Assembly (NCBI RefSeq): GCF_018739885.1
Contig: NZ_JADOES010000041.1
Location: 1 to 49,746, forward strand
From: Leptothoe spongobia TAU-MAC 1115
GTDB taxonomy: Bacteria; Cyanobacteriota; Cyanobacteriia; Phormidesmidales; Phormidesmidaceae
Length of the DNA: 49,746 nt
Reading direction: 5' to 3'
In this document: one piece after another, positions 16,470 through 24,689 of the stretch
How positions within the stretch are numbered: position 1 is the stretch's first letter
Layout: each line of letters begins with the position of its first letter
Notes under the pieces: model-generated
Told to the model about the DNA's origin: nothing
Seen by the model: only the letters and a program-made list of their open reading frames with translations
Database searches by the model: none
Program-made: the position numbers and the translations under genes

Positions 16470-17810
16470 ATGCCCTCCCCAATCCTATCCCTCCTCCCTC
16501 AAACCCTCGATGTCATCCAAGACCCACACCAAGTGGCTAAGCTCTCCAAGGACTACTACCACTTCAGTCCCATCCTGACCCCGCAACTAGATGACAAGGT
16601 GGCTGAGTTGGTAGTGCGACCGAGTACAGAAGCAGAGGTCCTGCAGGTGGCAAAGGCTTGCGTGACTACTAAAACACCGCTGACAGTGCGCGGCGCAGGA
16701 ACCGGAAACTATGGTCAATGCATTCCCCTTGAAGGTGGGGTGATCCTGGATCTGAGCAAGCTGAATCAAGTGAAGTGGGTTAAGCCAGGGATCGCCTGCG
16801 TACAAGCAGGTGCCAAACTAGCCGCTATTGATAAAATCACCCGCGAGCAAGGATGGGAAATTCGGATGGCTCCGTCGACCTATCGCACGGCCACTATTGG
16901 TGGCTTTATCGGGGGCGGTAGCGGTGGGATTGGTTCGATTACCTATGGTCAGCTGGCGGATCGAGGGAATCTCACTGCAGTGCGGGTGGTCACCATGGAA
17001 AATGAGCCACATATTCTAGAACTGCGTGGCGATCAGGTGCAAAAGGTCAACCATGCCTACGGCACCAATGGCATCATTACCGAGTTAGAGATCCCCTTGG
17101 GACCGGCTTACCCATGGGCTGAGGTGATTGTCACCTTTAATGACTTTATGACTGCCGCTCGCTTTGGTTACACCCTCGGCGAAGCAGACGGCATTATCAA
17201 AAAGCTGATCAGCATTCACGCTTGGCCTATCCCGAGCTATTTTGCCGCCCTGCAGGATGTACTACCAGAGCGACAGGCTGCCGCCTTGTTGATGATTGCC
17301 GAATCCTCTCTGGAGTCTTTTAATGAACTCGTTAAAGAATTTGGCGGTACGGTCACCTATCAAAAAACAGCTGAACAGGCCAAGAAAGGAGCTGCCCTGG
17401 CAGAGTTTACGTGGAACCACACCACCCTCCATGCCAGGAATGTGGACCCTAGCCTCACCTACTTGCAAACCCTGTTTCCCTATGACACCGCTCTCAAATT
17501 GGTAGAGCACATGTATCAGCACTTTGGCGATGAAGTCATGATGCATCTAGAATTCTTTCGGGTGCATGGGCAAGTTTGTCCAGCCGCCCTACAGCTGATG
17601 CGTTACACCACTGAAGAGCGGCTGAATGAGATTATTCGCTACCACGAGACCCAAGGAGCCTTTATCGCCAATCCCCATACGTACATTTTGGAGGACGGAG
17701 GACGTAAGCAGATTAATGAAACTCAGGTGGCATTTAAGGCCAAAGTCGATCCCTATGGGCTATTGAATCCTGGCAAAATGCGTGGTTGGCTAGAGCGGAC
17801 GCAGTCTTAA
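16470..17810 (+). CDS. FAD-binding oxidoreductase (GlcD/FAD_binding_4 family)
   Basis: The protein has 446 residues. The PCMH-type FAD-binding fold is visible as PLTVRGAGTGNYGQCIP (residues about 71-87), GGVILDLSKLNQV and the second phosphate-binding stretch IGGFIGGGSGGIGSITYGQL. The C-terminus ends NPGKMRGWL, as in glycolate-oxidase/D-lactate-dehydrogenase-type flavoproteins. Glycolate, D-lactate or another 2-hydroxy acid are possible substrates; the sequence does not decide. No iron-sulfur or FAD partner gene adjoins it. The product lacks a signal peptide and is probably cytoplasmic. Confidence 0.88.
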   Translation: MPSPILSLLPQTLDVIQDPHQVAKLSKDYYHFSPILTPQLDDKVAELVVRPSTEAEVLQVAKACVTTKTPLTVRGAGTGNYGQCIPLEGGVILDLSKLNQVKWVKPGIACVQAGAKLAAIDKITREQGWEIRMAPSTYRTATIGGFIGGGSGGIGSITYGQLADRGNLTAVRVVTMENEPHILELRGDQVQKVNHAYGTNGIITELEIPLGPAYPWAEVIVTFNDFMTAARFGYTLGEADGIIKKLISIHAWPIPSYFAALQDVLPERQAAALLMIAESSLESFNELVKEFGGTVTYQKTAEQAKKGAALAEFTWNHTTLHARNVDPSLTYLQTLFPYDTALKLVEHMYQHFGDEVMMHLEFFRVHGQVCPAALQLMRYTTEERLNEIIRYHETQGAFIANPHTYILEDGGRKQINETQVAFKAKVDPYGLLNPGKMRGWLERTQS

Positions 17811-17942
17811 ATTTTTGCGTCTGGTTTCCTTCCCCTTGGAGTCAGGCTCGATACGCTTAGGCTAGAAATCTGACTAGCGAGGTGCAGCCATGCGACTCTT
17901 CTTTCTCTATCATATTGTGATGGGGAGAATAAGCTAAGAAAC

Positions 17943-18572
17943 ATGACTCGACAGATGCTGAGTTTATTTAAACAGCTGGGAGTTGCTGGGGGACTGATTT
18001 TACTAGGCGTACCGGCAGCATTGGCTGAGCCGGGATGGCGAGATTGGCAAAAAATCACAGGATCTAACGAGCCATTGCCCCACTCAGCAGGGTTTTCAAA
18101 TCTTGAACTGGGGGGCTATCTAGAATACGAAGATAGATGTGCACAAGCAGCATTTGCGGCCCAAGAACCGTTTACGTATTGGTATCGCCTCAGCGATCTT
18201 GTTTGGGAAATTGGCACAGGCGAAGTGGAGAATAGGTGTCAGGAGGGGGATAAAGTTGTTACCACCTATAGCAGTAGGGCTACGCTTAGAGCAATAGACG
18301 AGCCGTATTGTTTGCAGGTGAATACTGATGTGGGTAGCGGGTTACGGTTAAGAGAAGAGAGAAGTGTTGAATCACGACAGATTGGTTTCCTACCGAATGG
18401 AACAGAGATTTTTCCGTTGAGCCTACCAGCCTCAATTATGACGGATGAAACAGGGCGTCAGTGGTTGTTGATGGAACAGCGGTCAGATAGAACACAGCTA
18501 GAAGGCTGGGCATCGATCTCGTCAGGGATAGGGGAATATGTAAACTTTCGGTTGTGTTCTCCTGATGTGTGA
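17943..18572 (+). CDS. Exported protein with SH3-like domain
   Basis: The N-terminal 29 residues form a signal peptide (LGVAGGLILLGVPAALA followed by EPGW). The mature part has Cys residues that could form disulfides. The region from about residue 118 (YCLQVNTDVGSGLRLREE, then FLPNGTEI and WLLMEQ) looks like a bacterial SH3 domain, usually a wall- or peptide-binding module. The full length is 209 residues. The exact role is unknown; periplasmic location is inferred. Confidence 0.75.
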   Translation: MTRQMLSLFKQLGVAGGLILLGVPAALAEPGWRDWQKITGSNEPLPHSAGFSNLELGGYLEYEDRCAQAAFAAQEPFTYWYRLSDLVWEIGTGEVENRCQEGDKVVTTYSSRATLRAIDEPYCLQVNTDVGSGLRLREERSVESRQIGFLPNGTEIFPLSLPASIMTDETGRQWLLMEQRSDRTQLEGWASISSGIGEYVNFRLCSPDV

Positions 18573-18673
18573 TGGGCTGGATCAGTCCCACTCTAATGCC
18601 CAGTGTCAAAATAACTGCCTCTAATCCCATGATTCCGACCACTCTCCAAAGCTGCAAAATAATTACCGCTGAC

Positions 18674-18802
18674 CTATTGCTGGCTAGGATGGGGCGAACG
18701 AGTCACAAATAGCTCTCCATGGATCAGCTCATAGTTCGTGCCTTCACTCTGGGGCCGTACTGCCAAATCTTGTATAGTCCATCGAGTGTCGGGTCTCAGG
18801 TA
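18674..18802 (-). pseudogene. Uma2-family (DUF820) endonuclease-like remnant
   Basis: On the minus strand, WTIQDLAVRPQSEGTNYELI followed by HGELFVTRSPHPSQQ reads as the N-terminal part of a Uma2/DUF820 protein, a family very abundant in cyanobacteria. It then meets a stop at 18674-18676, and the following bases show no coherent continuation in one frame. No start codon with a ribosome site is seen. It occupies the space between the exported SH3-like gene and the shell-protein gene and is probably a relic. Confidence 0.55.
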
Positions 18803-18840
18803 TATTAAGAAATGAACCTTCCCAATCAGCTCATTTCCCT

Positions 18841-19152
18841 ATGCTTTACTCTATCGGTGTAATCGAAACCCACGGATTTCCAGCTTCGCTAGCGGCAGCG
18901 GATGCCATGGTGAAAGCAGGTCAGGTTTCCCTATTAGGGATTAATCAGGCTGATAGCGGACGTCAGTTTGTAACTATTCGAGGCCGTGTGGGTGAGGTTG
19001 ATAGGGCTATGGAGGCGGGGATAAAAGCGGCTAACGCCTGCCCTAATAATGGCAAAGTTACCGCCCACTACACCGTGCCCCACCCAACTGAAAATATTGA
19101 AAGTGTCTTACCCTTACACTTCGATGAAAAATCAGAGCCATTCAGAGTTTGA
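18841..19152 (+). CDS. BMC-domain shell protein, CcmK-like, with divergent pore
   Basis: The 103-residue protein is a single BMC domain, beginning LYSIGVIETHGFPASLAAAD and ending PTENIESVLPLHF, as in carboxysome shell hexamers. At the pore position, where CcmK1/2 have KIGSG and CcmK4 has RAGSA, this protein has QADSG (residues 36-40), placing an Asp in the pore loop. It is a solitary gene with no other ccm genes nearby, as is usual for accessory CcmK paralogs. It ends 18 bases from the convergent hflX. The exact class (K3-K6) cannot be fixed from the sequence. Confidence 0.85.
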   Translation: MLYSIGVIETHGFPASLAAADAMVKAGQVSLLGINQADSGRQFVTIRGRVGEVDRAMEAGIKAANACPNNGKVTAHYTVPHPTENIESVLPLHFDEKSEPFRV

Positions 19153-19170
19153 TCGTCGGAAATAAGGATA

Positions 19171-20871
19171 TTAGCCTGCGATCGCATAATCCACTAACTG
19201 CACTAACCGCTGTCGCAAAGTCTCCAACCCCAGCTTCTGTGCAGCCGAAATAAACAACGCCTGAGGATACTCATCCTTCGCAACAGCGAGAGTATCACTA
19301 TCCACTGTGTCTAACTTGTTAAACACCAACAAGATTGGCCCCGGTGTTGTCGGCATTTGTCCCAAAATGCCCATCACCGAGCGAATGTGATCCTGCCAGG
19401 CAGGATGCGACAAATCCACCACATGCATCAACGCATCCGCTTCTGTTACCTCTTCTAACGTGGCCCGAAACGCATCCATTAGTGAAGGCGGCAAATCCTG
19501 AATAAATCCTACTGTGTCAGTGAGCACCATAGATCTCTTTTCATGGGTCTCACTATTAATGACAGAAAGTCTCTTTGTTGTCGGATCTAAGGTCGCAAAT
19601 AACTGATCCGCCGCATAAATATCCGCATTGGTCAGCGTATTCAACAACGTGGATTTACCCGCATTTGTATATCCGACCACCGCAACAGACGGTACTTGAT
19701 GATGTTGCCGATTCTGACGTATACGAGAACGGTGGGCTTGTAGCTGATTCACCTCTCGCTGCAGCCGCGTGATCCGTTTTTGAATTGCCCGTCGCTCCGT
19801 TTCCAGCTTCGTCTCACCAGGACCCCGAGTCCCAATACCACCTCCCAAGCGAGACATGGCTTGCCCTCGACCTGTCAGTTTCGGTAGCTGATACTCCAAC
19901 TGCGCCAGCTCCACCTGTAACTTACCCTCGCCCGTCCGCGCCCGCTGGGCAAAAATATCCAAAATTAGCTCGGTGCGATCCACCACCCGCACACCAATGC
20001 GCTGCTCCAGACTGCGGACCTGAGCCGGAGATAAATCCCGATCAAACACGATTAAACTGGCCCCGAGGGTTTGGGCCTCTAGGGCTACTTCATCGACCTT
20101 ACCCGCCCCCAACACTGTCTGGGGATGAGGCTTAGCTCGCTTTTGCTTCAGCGTTTCTAATACTTCCCCCCCCGCAGTTTCCACCAAGCGAACGATTTCT
20201 TCGAGACCACTTTTAAACCGTTTGGTCGAGGTTCGATCGGTTTGCAGGCCGACCAGTAGCACTCGATCGTGGCTAGCATCTACCTGCTGAGCTACAAATA
20301 GCCGCCGAAATTCTTCCTCTAGACCCTCAGTCAAGTCAGCAAAGTCTTCCAGACTGATGCTTTCCAAGTCCATGGGGGCAGAGACTGACCAGCGCTGGGT
20401 CTCGTCCGGTACCAAATGAGCTAAGTAAGCCTCGCGAATGTAGCCCGTTGCGCCTCCCCCTTTTCGCTGGAAACCACTGCCCGTCAGTGTCAATAACACC
20501 AACGCATCCAACCGTTGTAAGGCCATGGCCGTTAAGGCGGCATTGCCGGGTTCTTCCTGCTTGAGCTGGGTGGCGATACAGCGAATACCACTCAGACGCT
20601 CAGCACCATACCGGGGTAATTCCATCACCGGAATCTGGGTTTGCCTGGGTGACCCTACTCCGACGCGCAGGACATGCCCGCGTCGGTCAATGTAGGCACA
20701 CACCGGTTGATTGATATCAGTGCTAATGGCAGCTAGACGCTGGGCAAATTCGCGGTTGGTAATTTGATTACCCGGAATGCGCTGATGATAAAGACGACGT
20801 AGTTGCTTGAGCTGACTAGGTTTGAGACCTTTGAGCTCCCCGTAAATGGTTTCGATAAGCCCTTGAAGAAT
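19171..20871 (-). CDS. hflX: HflX GTPase with missing canonical start
   Basis: This ribosome-associated GTPase has GTP-binding motifs VGYTNAGKSTLLN (P-loop), DTVGFIQDLP (G3) and NKLD (G4), and GTRGPGETKLE before the G domain. Family-like sequence continues about 55 codons upstream of the first in-frame GTG (20703): IETIYGELKGLKPSQLKQLR, then REFAQRLAAISTDINQPV. An in-frame stop lies at 20875-20877, and no in-frame ATG, GTG or TTG exists between it and the GTG. An ATG at 20875 is one frame away. The end given here is an ATT codon that could serve as a rare start. A one-base indel or sequencing error is the alternative. Confidence 0.85.
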   Translation of the reverse strand: MLQGLIETIYGELKGLKPSQLKQLRRLYHQRIPGNQITNREFAQRLAAISTDINQPVCAYIDRRGHVLRVGVGSPRQTQIPVMELPRYGAERLSGIRCIATQLKQEEPGNAALTAMALQRLDALVLLTLTGSGFQRKGGGATGYIREAYLAHLVPDETQRWSVSAPMDLESISLEDFADLTEGLEEEFRRLFVAQQVDASHDRVLLVGLQTDRTSTKRFKSGLEEIVRLVETAGGEVLETLKQKRAKPHPQTVLGAGKVDEVALEAQTLGASLIVFDRDLSPAQVRSLEQRIGVRVVDRTELILDIFAQRARTGEGKLQVELAQLEYQLPKLTGRGQAMSRLGGGIGTRGPGETKLETERRAIQKRITRLQREVNQLQAHRSRIRQNRQHHQVPSVAVVGYTNAGKSTLLNTLTNADIYAADQLFATLDPTTKRLSVINSETHEKRSMVLTDTVGFIQDLPPSLMDAFRATLEEVTEADALMHVVDLSHPAWQDHIRSVMGILGQMPTTPGPILLVFNKLDTVDSDTLAVAKDEYPQALFISAAQKLGLETLRQRLVQLVDYAIAG

Positions 20872-20875
20872 GCAT

Positions 20876-21208
20876 TAGATCTTATTCTAATCACGGTCCT
20901 CCGCCTCAGCGGAAAGCAGTCTTAATTTGAAACGTTATCGGTTAAGTCAGGCTATCTAACTGATTGGAATTGGCTATATGTCGAAGCAGGATAATATTTT
21001 TTTGTGAAGTCAGAATAAACTGTTTTATAGTGCATTGGTTTGCACACAGCGATGCAAGGTCTGGCATATTCCTAATGTGCGGTTGATGGCTTGCATTGGG
21101 GCTAACTCTGAATTAGCTTCAAAAGCTGATAGCTAGGCTGATTCGCTAGCCGCATGGCAAACGAGCGAGGAAAATCCGCTCTCAGGTTGTTAATACTTCA
21201 ATATAAAA
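20876..21208. other. Intergenic region between hflX and the CAAD gene
   Basis: About 330 bases separate these divergent genes. I see no gene, clear hairpin or repeat family member here. Promoters for both flanking genes must lie in it, but no -10/-35 pair is convincing enough to place. Confidence 0.6.
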
Positions 21209-21589
21209 ATGAGCACTGATATCAATCCCCCTGAAGAAAACGTAACAACTCAAAGCACGACCGATACTGCTGAACAGGCCAAGGAAATTCTGGCAAAAAT
21301 TGCAAGCGTACTAGGGGACGCTCCAAAGTATGTGGTTGAAACTTTTAATGAGTACAAGCGACCACTGACAGTGATTGGCCTTGTATTCGGTGGTTTAATC
21401 GCGATCAAGGTGATGTTTGCTATCTTGGCGGCGATTAATGATATTCCAGTTCTGGCTCCTACCATGGAGCTAATTGGTTTGATTTACACTGGCTGGTTTA
21501 TCTATCGCTATTTGCTCAAAGCTAATAATCGCAGTGAGTTGCTGGGCAGTTTGGGTAGTGTGAAGGATCAGATTACTGGTAATAAGTAA
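21209..21589 (+). CDS. CAAD/CURT1-family thylakoid membrane protein
   Basis: The 126-residue protein has the CAAD domain: an amphipathic helix (EQAKEILAKIASVLGD), two hydrophobic helices at about residues 52-74 and 79-103, and a short charged C-terminus. CURT1-like proteins in cyanobacteria and chloroplasts shape thylakoid curvature. In chloroplast genomes related domains are found in other proteins, so curvature function is inferred. The gene is monocistronic and ends at a 19-bp-stem hairpin. Confidence 0.88.
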   Translation: MSTDINPPEENVTTQSTTDTAEQAKEILAKIASVLGDAPKYVVETFNEYKRPLTVIGLVFGGLIAIKVMFAILAAINDIPVLAPTMELIGLIYTGWFIYRYLLKANNRSELLGSLGSVKDQITGNK

Positions 21590-21680
21590 TTGCTAGTTGC
21601 CGTTATTCATGGGGCAGCTGTTCTGAGATGAGGATGGTTGCTTGCTCCCCTGGATTTCGAGAGTTGTGGCAATTGTTAAA

Positions 21681-21728
21681 AACACTAAAAAAGCTGGATG
21701 GTGTAAGCTATCCAGCTTTTTTAGTGTT
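21681..21728. terminator. Bidirectional-type terminator after the CAAD gene
   Basis: A 19-bp perfect stem (AACACTAAAAAAGCTGGAT pairs with its complement at 21710-21728) encloses a ten-base loop. The stem contains AAAAAA on one side and TTTTTT on the other, so it can terminate transcription in both directions. Confidence 0.85.
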
Positions 21729-21822
21729 GATGGAAACCCGCACCTTTACCGTCATGGCAAAGGTGTGATGGGGCTTTCTATACTAAGAGCATCCCTATGC
21801 AAATGCCTGTCTAAAGGAACCC

Positions 21823-23127
21823 ATGGAGCTAAATCAGGACATCATGAAAGCGGTCGAAACCCTTGAATACCGGGTGACTGCTGGTGATGTGGCCGCTAAG
21901 ACTGGATTAAATATTGGTCAGGCTGAGGCTGGGGTACTGGCCCTGGCATCTGCTACCCAGGCCCATATGCAAGTGGCTGATACAGGGGATATTGCCTATG
22001 AGTTTCCCCGGCAGTTTCGGGCTACTTTGCGCAATCAATACTGGCAGCTGCGCTGGCAGGAGACCTGGGCAAAAATTTGGGCTGTCCTGTTTTATCTGAT
22101 TCGGATTTCCTTTGGTATCATGCTGATCCTGGCGGTGGTGCTGGTGTTTGCGGCGATTATTGCGATCCAGATTGGTATGCAGTCCCAGCGGGATGAGGAT
22201 AACCGAGGTGGTTATAGCGGTGGTGGCATCGGGTTTAATCCATGGTTGTGGATTGGTCGGGATTGGTTTTATTGGTTTAGCTATGGTCCGCGACGCCAGT
22301 ACGATCGCTATGGTCAAGTGGGCGGCGGTCGCGATAGCGCAAGCGCTGACTGGTCAGTTCGCAATCGCCATGATTTGAATTTGCTGGAGGCGATTTTTTC
22401 GTTCTTGTTTGGGGATGGTGATCCGAATAAGGATTTAGATGATCGTCGCTGGGGTGCGATCGCAACCGTCATTCGTAACAATCGAGGTGCAGTTTCTGCC
22501 GAGCAGTTGGCTCCCTATCTAGATAACGCCAACCTCAACGACGACCTTGAAGACTATGTGATCCCAGCTCTCAGTCGCTTTAACGGTCGACCCAAGGTTA
22601 GCCCCCAGGGCGACCTAGTCTATTACTTTCCTGAGCTACAGGTCACCACTAAGAATCACAGACCCCAATCAGTTCCCGCATTTCTCAAAGAAACCAAACG
22701 TCGCTTCACCAGTGCCAGTTCAGGGCAAGTCTCCATTGCCATTGGTCTCGGCACATTGCTAGTGGTGGGTTCCATATATCTCAGCTATATTGCCGCTGAC
22801 TTTACAGACGGAGGATTTGTTGATCTGGTCTATTCCCTATGTGACCTATTTCTAGCCTATGGCGTTGCTTTTCTTGGCATTCCCGCTATCCGATATTTTC
22901 GTATGCAGCGACAAAACCAAAAAATCGAAACTCGCAATACTCAGCGCCAGAGCCTGCTTGGTAAAACAGTCCAGCGGAAACTCGACTATGCCAAGCAGTT
23001 CGCCATGGAGACCATTGTGGGCAAAGATAACCTGGCCTACACCACCGAAACTGATCTAATCGACCAAGAGATCGCTAACCGCGACAAAATCGACGAAGAA
23101 TGGCGCAAACGTCTCGAATCATCGTAG
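21823..23127 (+). CDS. Conserved-type membrane protein of unknown function
   Basis: The 434-residue protein begins with about 60 residues that look like a winged-helix-type fold (VETLEYRVTAGDVAAKTGLN). A strong membrane helix follows at about residues 88-115, and then a Gly/Arg/Trp/Tyr-rich segment (NPWLWIGRDWFYWFSYGPRR). The middle is a second predicted helical domain, a pair of hydrophobic stretches lies at about 305-350, and the C-terminus is charged. A ribosome site (AAAGGA) precedes the ATG at 21823. I do not recognise the family name. The stop codon lies inside a palindromic repeat. It follows the CAAD gene in the same direction but is separated from it by a terminator. Confidence 0.8.
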   Translation: MELNQDIMKAVETLEYRVTAGDVAAKTGLNIGQAEAGVLALASATQAHMQVADTGDIAYEFPRQFRATLRNQYWQLRWQETWAKIWAVLFYLIRISFGIMLILAVVLVFAAIIAIQIGMQSQRDEDNRGGYSGGGIGFNPWLWIGRDWFYWFSYGPRRQYDRYGQVGGGRDSASADWSVRNRHDLNLLEAIFSFLFGDGDPNKDLDDRRWGAIATVIRNNRGAVSAEQLAPYLDNANLNDDLEDYVIPALSRFNGRPKVSPQGDLVYYFPELQVTTKNHRPQSVPAFLKETKRRFTSASSGQVSIAIGLGTLLVVGSIYLSYIAADFTDGGFVDLVYSLCDLFLAYGVAFLGIPAIRYFRMQRQNQKIETRNTQRQSLLGKTVQRKLDYAKQFAMETIVGKDNLAYTTETDLIDQEIANRDKIDEEWRKRLESS

Positions 23128-23151
23128 GGGCGTTGCATGCAACGCCTCTAC
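23124..23151. repeat. 28-bp palindromic repeat overlapping a stop codon
   Basis: The GCATGC-centred copy (arm GTAGGGGCGTTGCA) has one mismatched position in the stem, which would be a G-U pair in RNA. It supplies the TAG stop of the upstream gene at 23125-23127. It is the shortest member of the family found in this window. Confidence 0.8.
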
Positions 23152-23191
23152 AGGGATCATGCGTGGCCCCCCAATGTGTATTCCGGGTATC

Positions 23192-23551
23192 TCAATTACC
23201 CAGAATATTAATCAGTGCTCCAGCCGCACCCCCCTGAATCGCATTCTCAATCAACGAATCATCATTGGTAATTGTGCCAACTGCAGCACTAGCAGCCGCG
23301 CCGATAGCCGCATCTTCAGCCAGGCTAGAGTCATCTCCACCGACGATTTCAACCGCCGCCCCAGCTGCGCCGCCATTGATCACATCATCCAGCCCTGCAT
23401 CGTCACCAACCACAGTGCCTGTGATGATGCCAGCGCCAGCGCCAATGCCAATATTTTCCAAGAGCTGAGCCGAACTGGGTGCTGCCAATACTGAGCCGAA
23501 TGTGCCAGTTGCTAATCCTGTAATGAAAAGTGCGGTAAGTGCTTTTTTCAT
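23192..23551 (-). CDS. Exported Ala/Gly-rich protein
   Basis: The ATG at 23551 gives 119 residues beginning MKKALTALFITGL, with a good signal peptide that ends near VLAAPSS. The mature part is made of Ala/Gly-rich, Asp-dotted segments (GAGAGIITGTVVGDDAG, GAAASAAVGTITNDDS) that repeat with loose periodicity, resembling glycine-zipper domains found in envelope proteins. It is convergent with the previous gene. The function is unknown. Confidence 0.7.
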   Translation of the reverse strand: MKKALTALFITGLATGTFGSVLAAPSSAQLLENIGIGAGAGIITGTVVGDDAGLDDVINGGAAGAAVEIVGGDDSSLAEDAAIGAAASAAVGTITNDDSLIENAIQGGAAGALINILGN

Positions 23552-23718
23552 GGTGATAGCTTCCAATCGGGAGCGAATGAACGATTGAGTTAACTATCGA
23601 TCGCTTCCCTAACAGCTATCTGATCGCACCCTGAGCTGGGCATAAAGTCTGGTTAAGTTAGGCTGAGTTTTTTGAGTGATCAGCATCACATAGCAGGGCT
23701 GAAAAAATATCCAAAAAC

Positions 23719-24579
23719 TCAATTCTCTTTGCGTACCAGGGGATTCACCAGATCATTGAGTCCTTCACCGATCAGGGATAATCCGGTGACCATGCCGGTA
23801 ATGGCCAGGCCAGGAAAGAGGGCTGTCCACCAAATTCCGGTCGGTAATGCATCCAACGCCTGACGCAACGAACTGCCCCACTCCGGTACTTCATCCGGCA
23901 GCCCCAAGCCCAGGAAGCCGAGACCACCCAAAATCAATACCGCATCCGCCGTATTCAAGGTGAATAGTACTGGTACACTCTGGACGACATTCAAGAATAA
24001 GTAGCGGGAGAGCACCGCCCATGTGGACGCCCCCATGGCCTGGGCCGCTTCTACAAATAGCTCTGTTTTGAGGCTGACGGTGTGGTTCCGCACCACCCGG
24101 TAATACTGGGGCACATAGGCAATGCTCAAGGCCGCTGCCGCATTCACTACACCCTTGCCGAGGATAAAGGCCAGGGTTACTGCCAACAGCAGTACTGGCA
24201 AGGTATAGATCGTGTCCATAAAGAACAGTAGACCCCGGTCAAGCCTACCCCCCAGATAACCGCTAACCATGCCCAGAGGCACTCCCACGACCACACTCAT
24301 GGCCGTTGCTAATAGCACTACTTGCCAGGCTGCCCGTGCTCCAAATAAGGTACGTGCAAAGACGTCGTAGCCCTGACGGCTAGTGCCGAACCAATATTTA
24401 TCTGAGGGGGGCACATGCACTGGGTTTTCTAAGGTAATTAGCGGATCTTGAATCCATCCCCAGTTCTGCATTAAGGGGGCAAATAAGGCTATTAGTACGA
24501 AGAGCAGCGTGATGGCAATGCCTATCCACATGAGTGCTCTAGAAATTGTCCAGTGTCGTGCCTGCAGATTTTCTGCCAT
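23719..24579 (-). CDS. ABC transporter permease, DppC/OppC family
   Basis: The ATG at 24579 gives 286 residues beginning MAENLQARHW; a TTG five codons upstream is less likely. It has six predicted helices, the OppC N-terminal segment (ISRALMWIGIAITLLFVLIA), and the EAA loop (VEAAQAMGASTWAVLSRYLFLN) that contacts the ATPase. The end is typical (GLSLIGEGLNDLVNPLVR). It is the second permease subunit of a peptide or nickel importer. DppB, the ATPases and the binding protein are not in the window, so the gene is an orphan here, probably served by components elsewhere. It follows the HAD gene in the same direction. Confidence 0.92.
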   Translation of the reverse strand: MAENLQARHWTISRALMWIGIAITLLFVLIALFAPLMQNWGWIQDPLITLENPVHVPPSDKYWFGTSRQGYDVFARTLFGARAAWQVVLLATAMSVVVGVPLGMVSGYLGGRLDRGLLFFMDTIYTLPVLLLAVTLAFILGKGVVNAAAALSIAYVPQYYRVVRNHTVSLKTELFVEAAQAMGASTWAVLSRYLFLNVVQSVPVLFTLNTADAVLILGGLGFLGLGLPDEVPEWGSSLRQALDALPTGIWWTALFPGLAITGMVTGLSLIGEGLNDLVNPLVRKEN

Positions 24580-24645
24580 AGCTATGGGAGTCAAAGGGGA
24601 TATTTATTGTCTAATGGCAAGGGCTAATGGGAAAGGGCCATATGC

Positions 24646-24689
24646 AATCCCTGTGGGGGACGTTCCATGGAACGTCCCCCACAGGGATT
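24646..24689. repeat. 44-bp perfect palindrome after the HAD gene
   Basis: It is centred on CCATGG with 22-base arms (including CTGTGGGGGACGTTCC). It overlaps the stop codon of the HAD gene (24688-24690) and lies upstream of the permease gene. Compared with the 7640 copy the arms differ at several positions, and each change is matched on the opposite arm. Confidence 0.9.
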
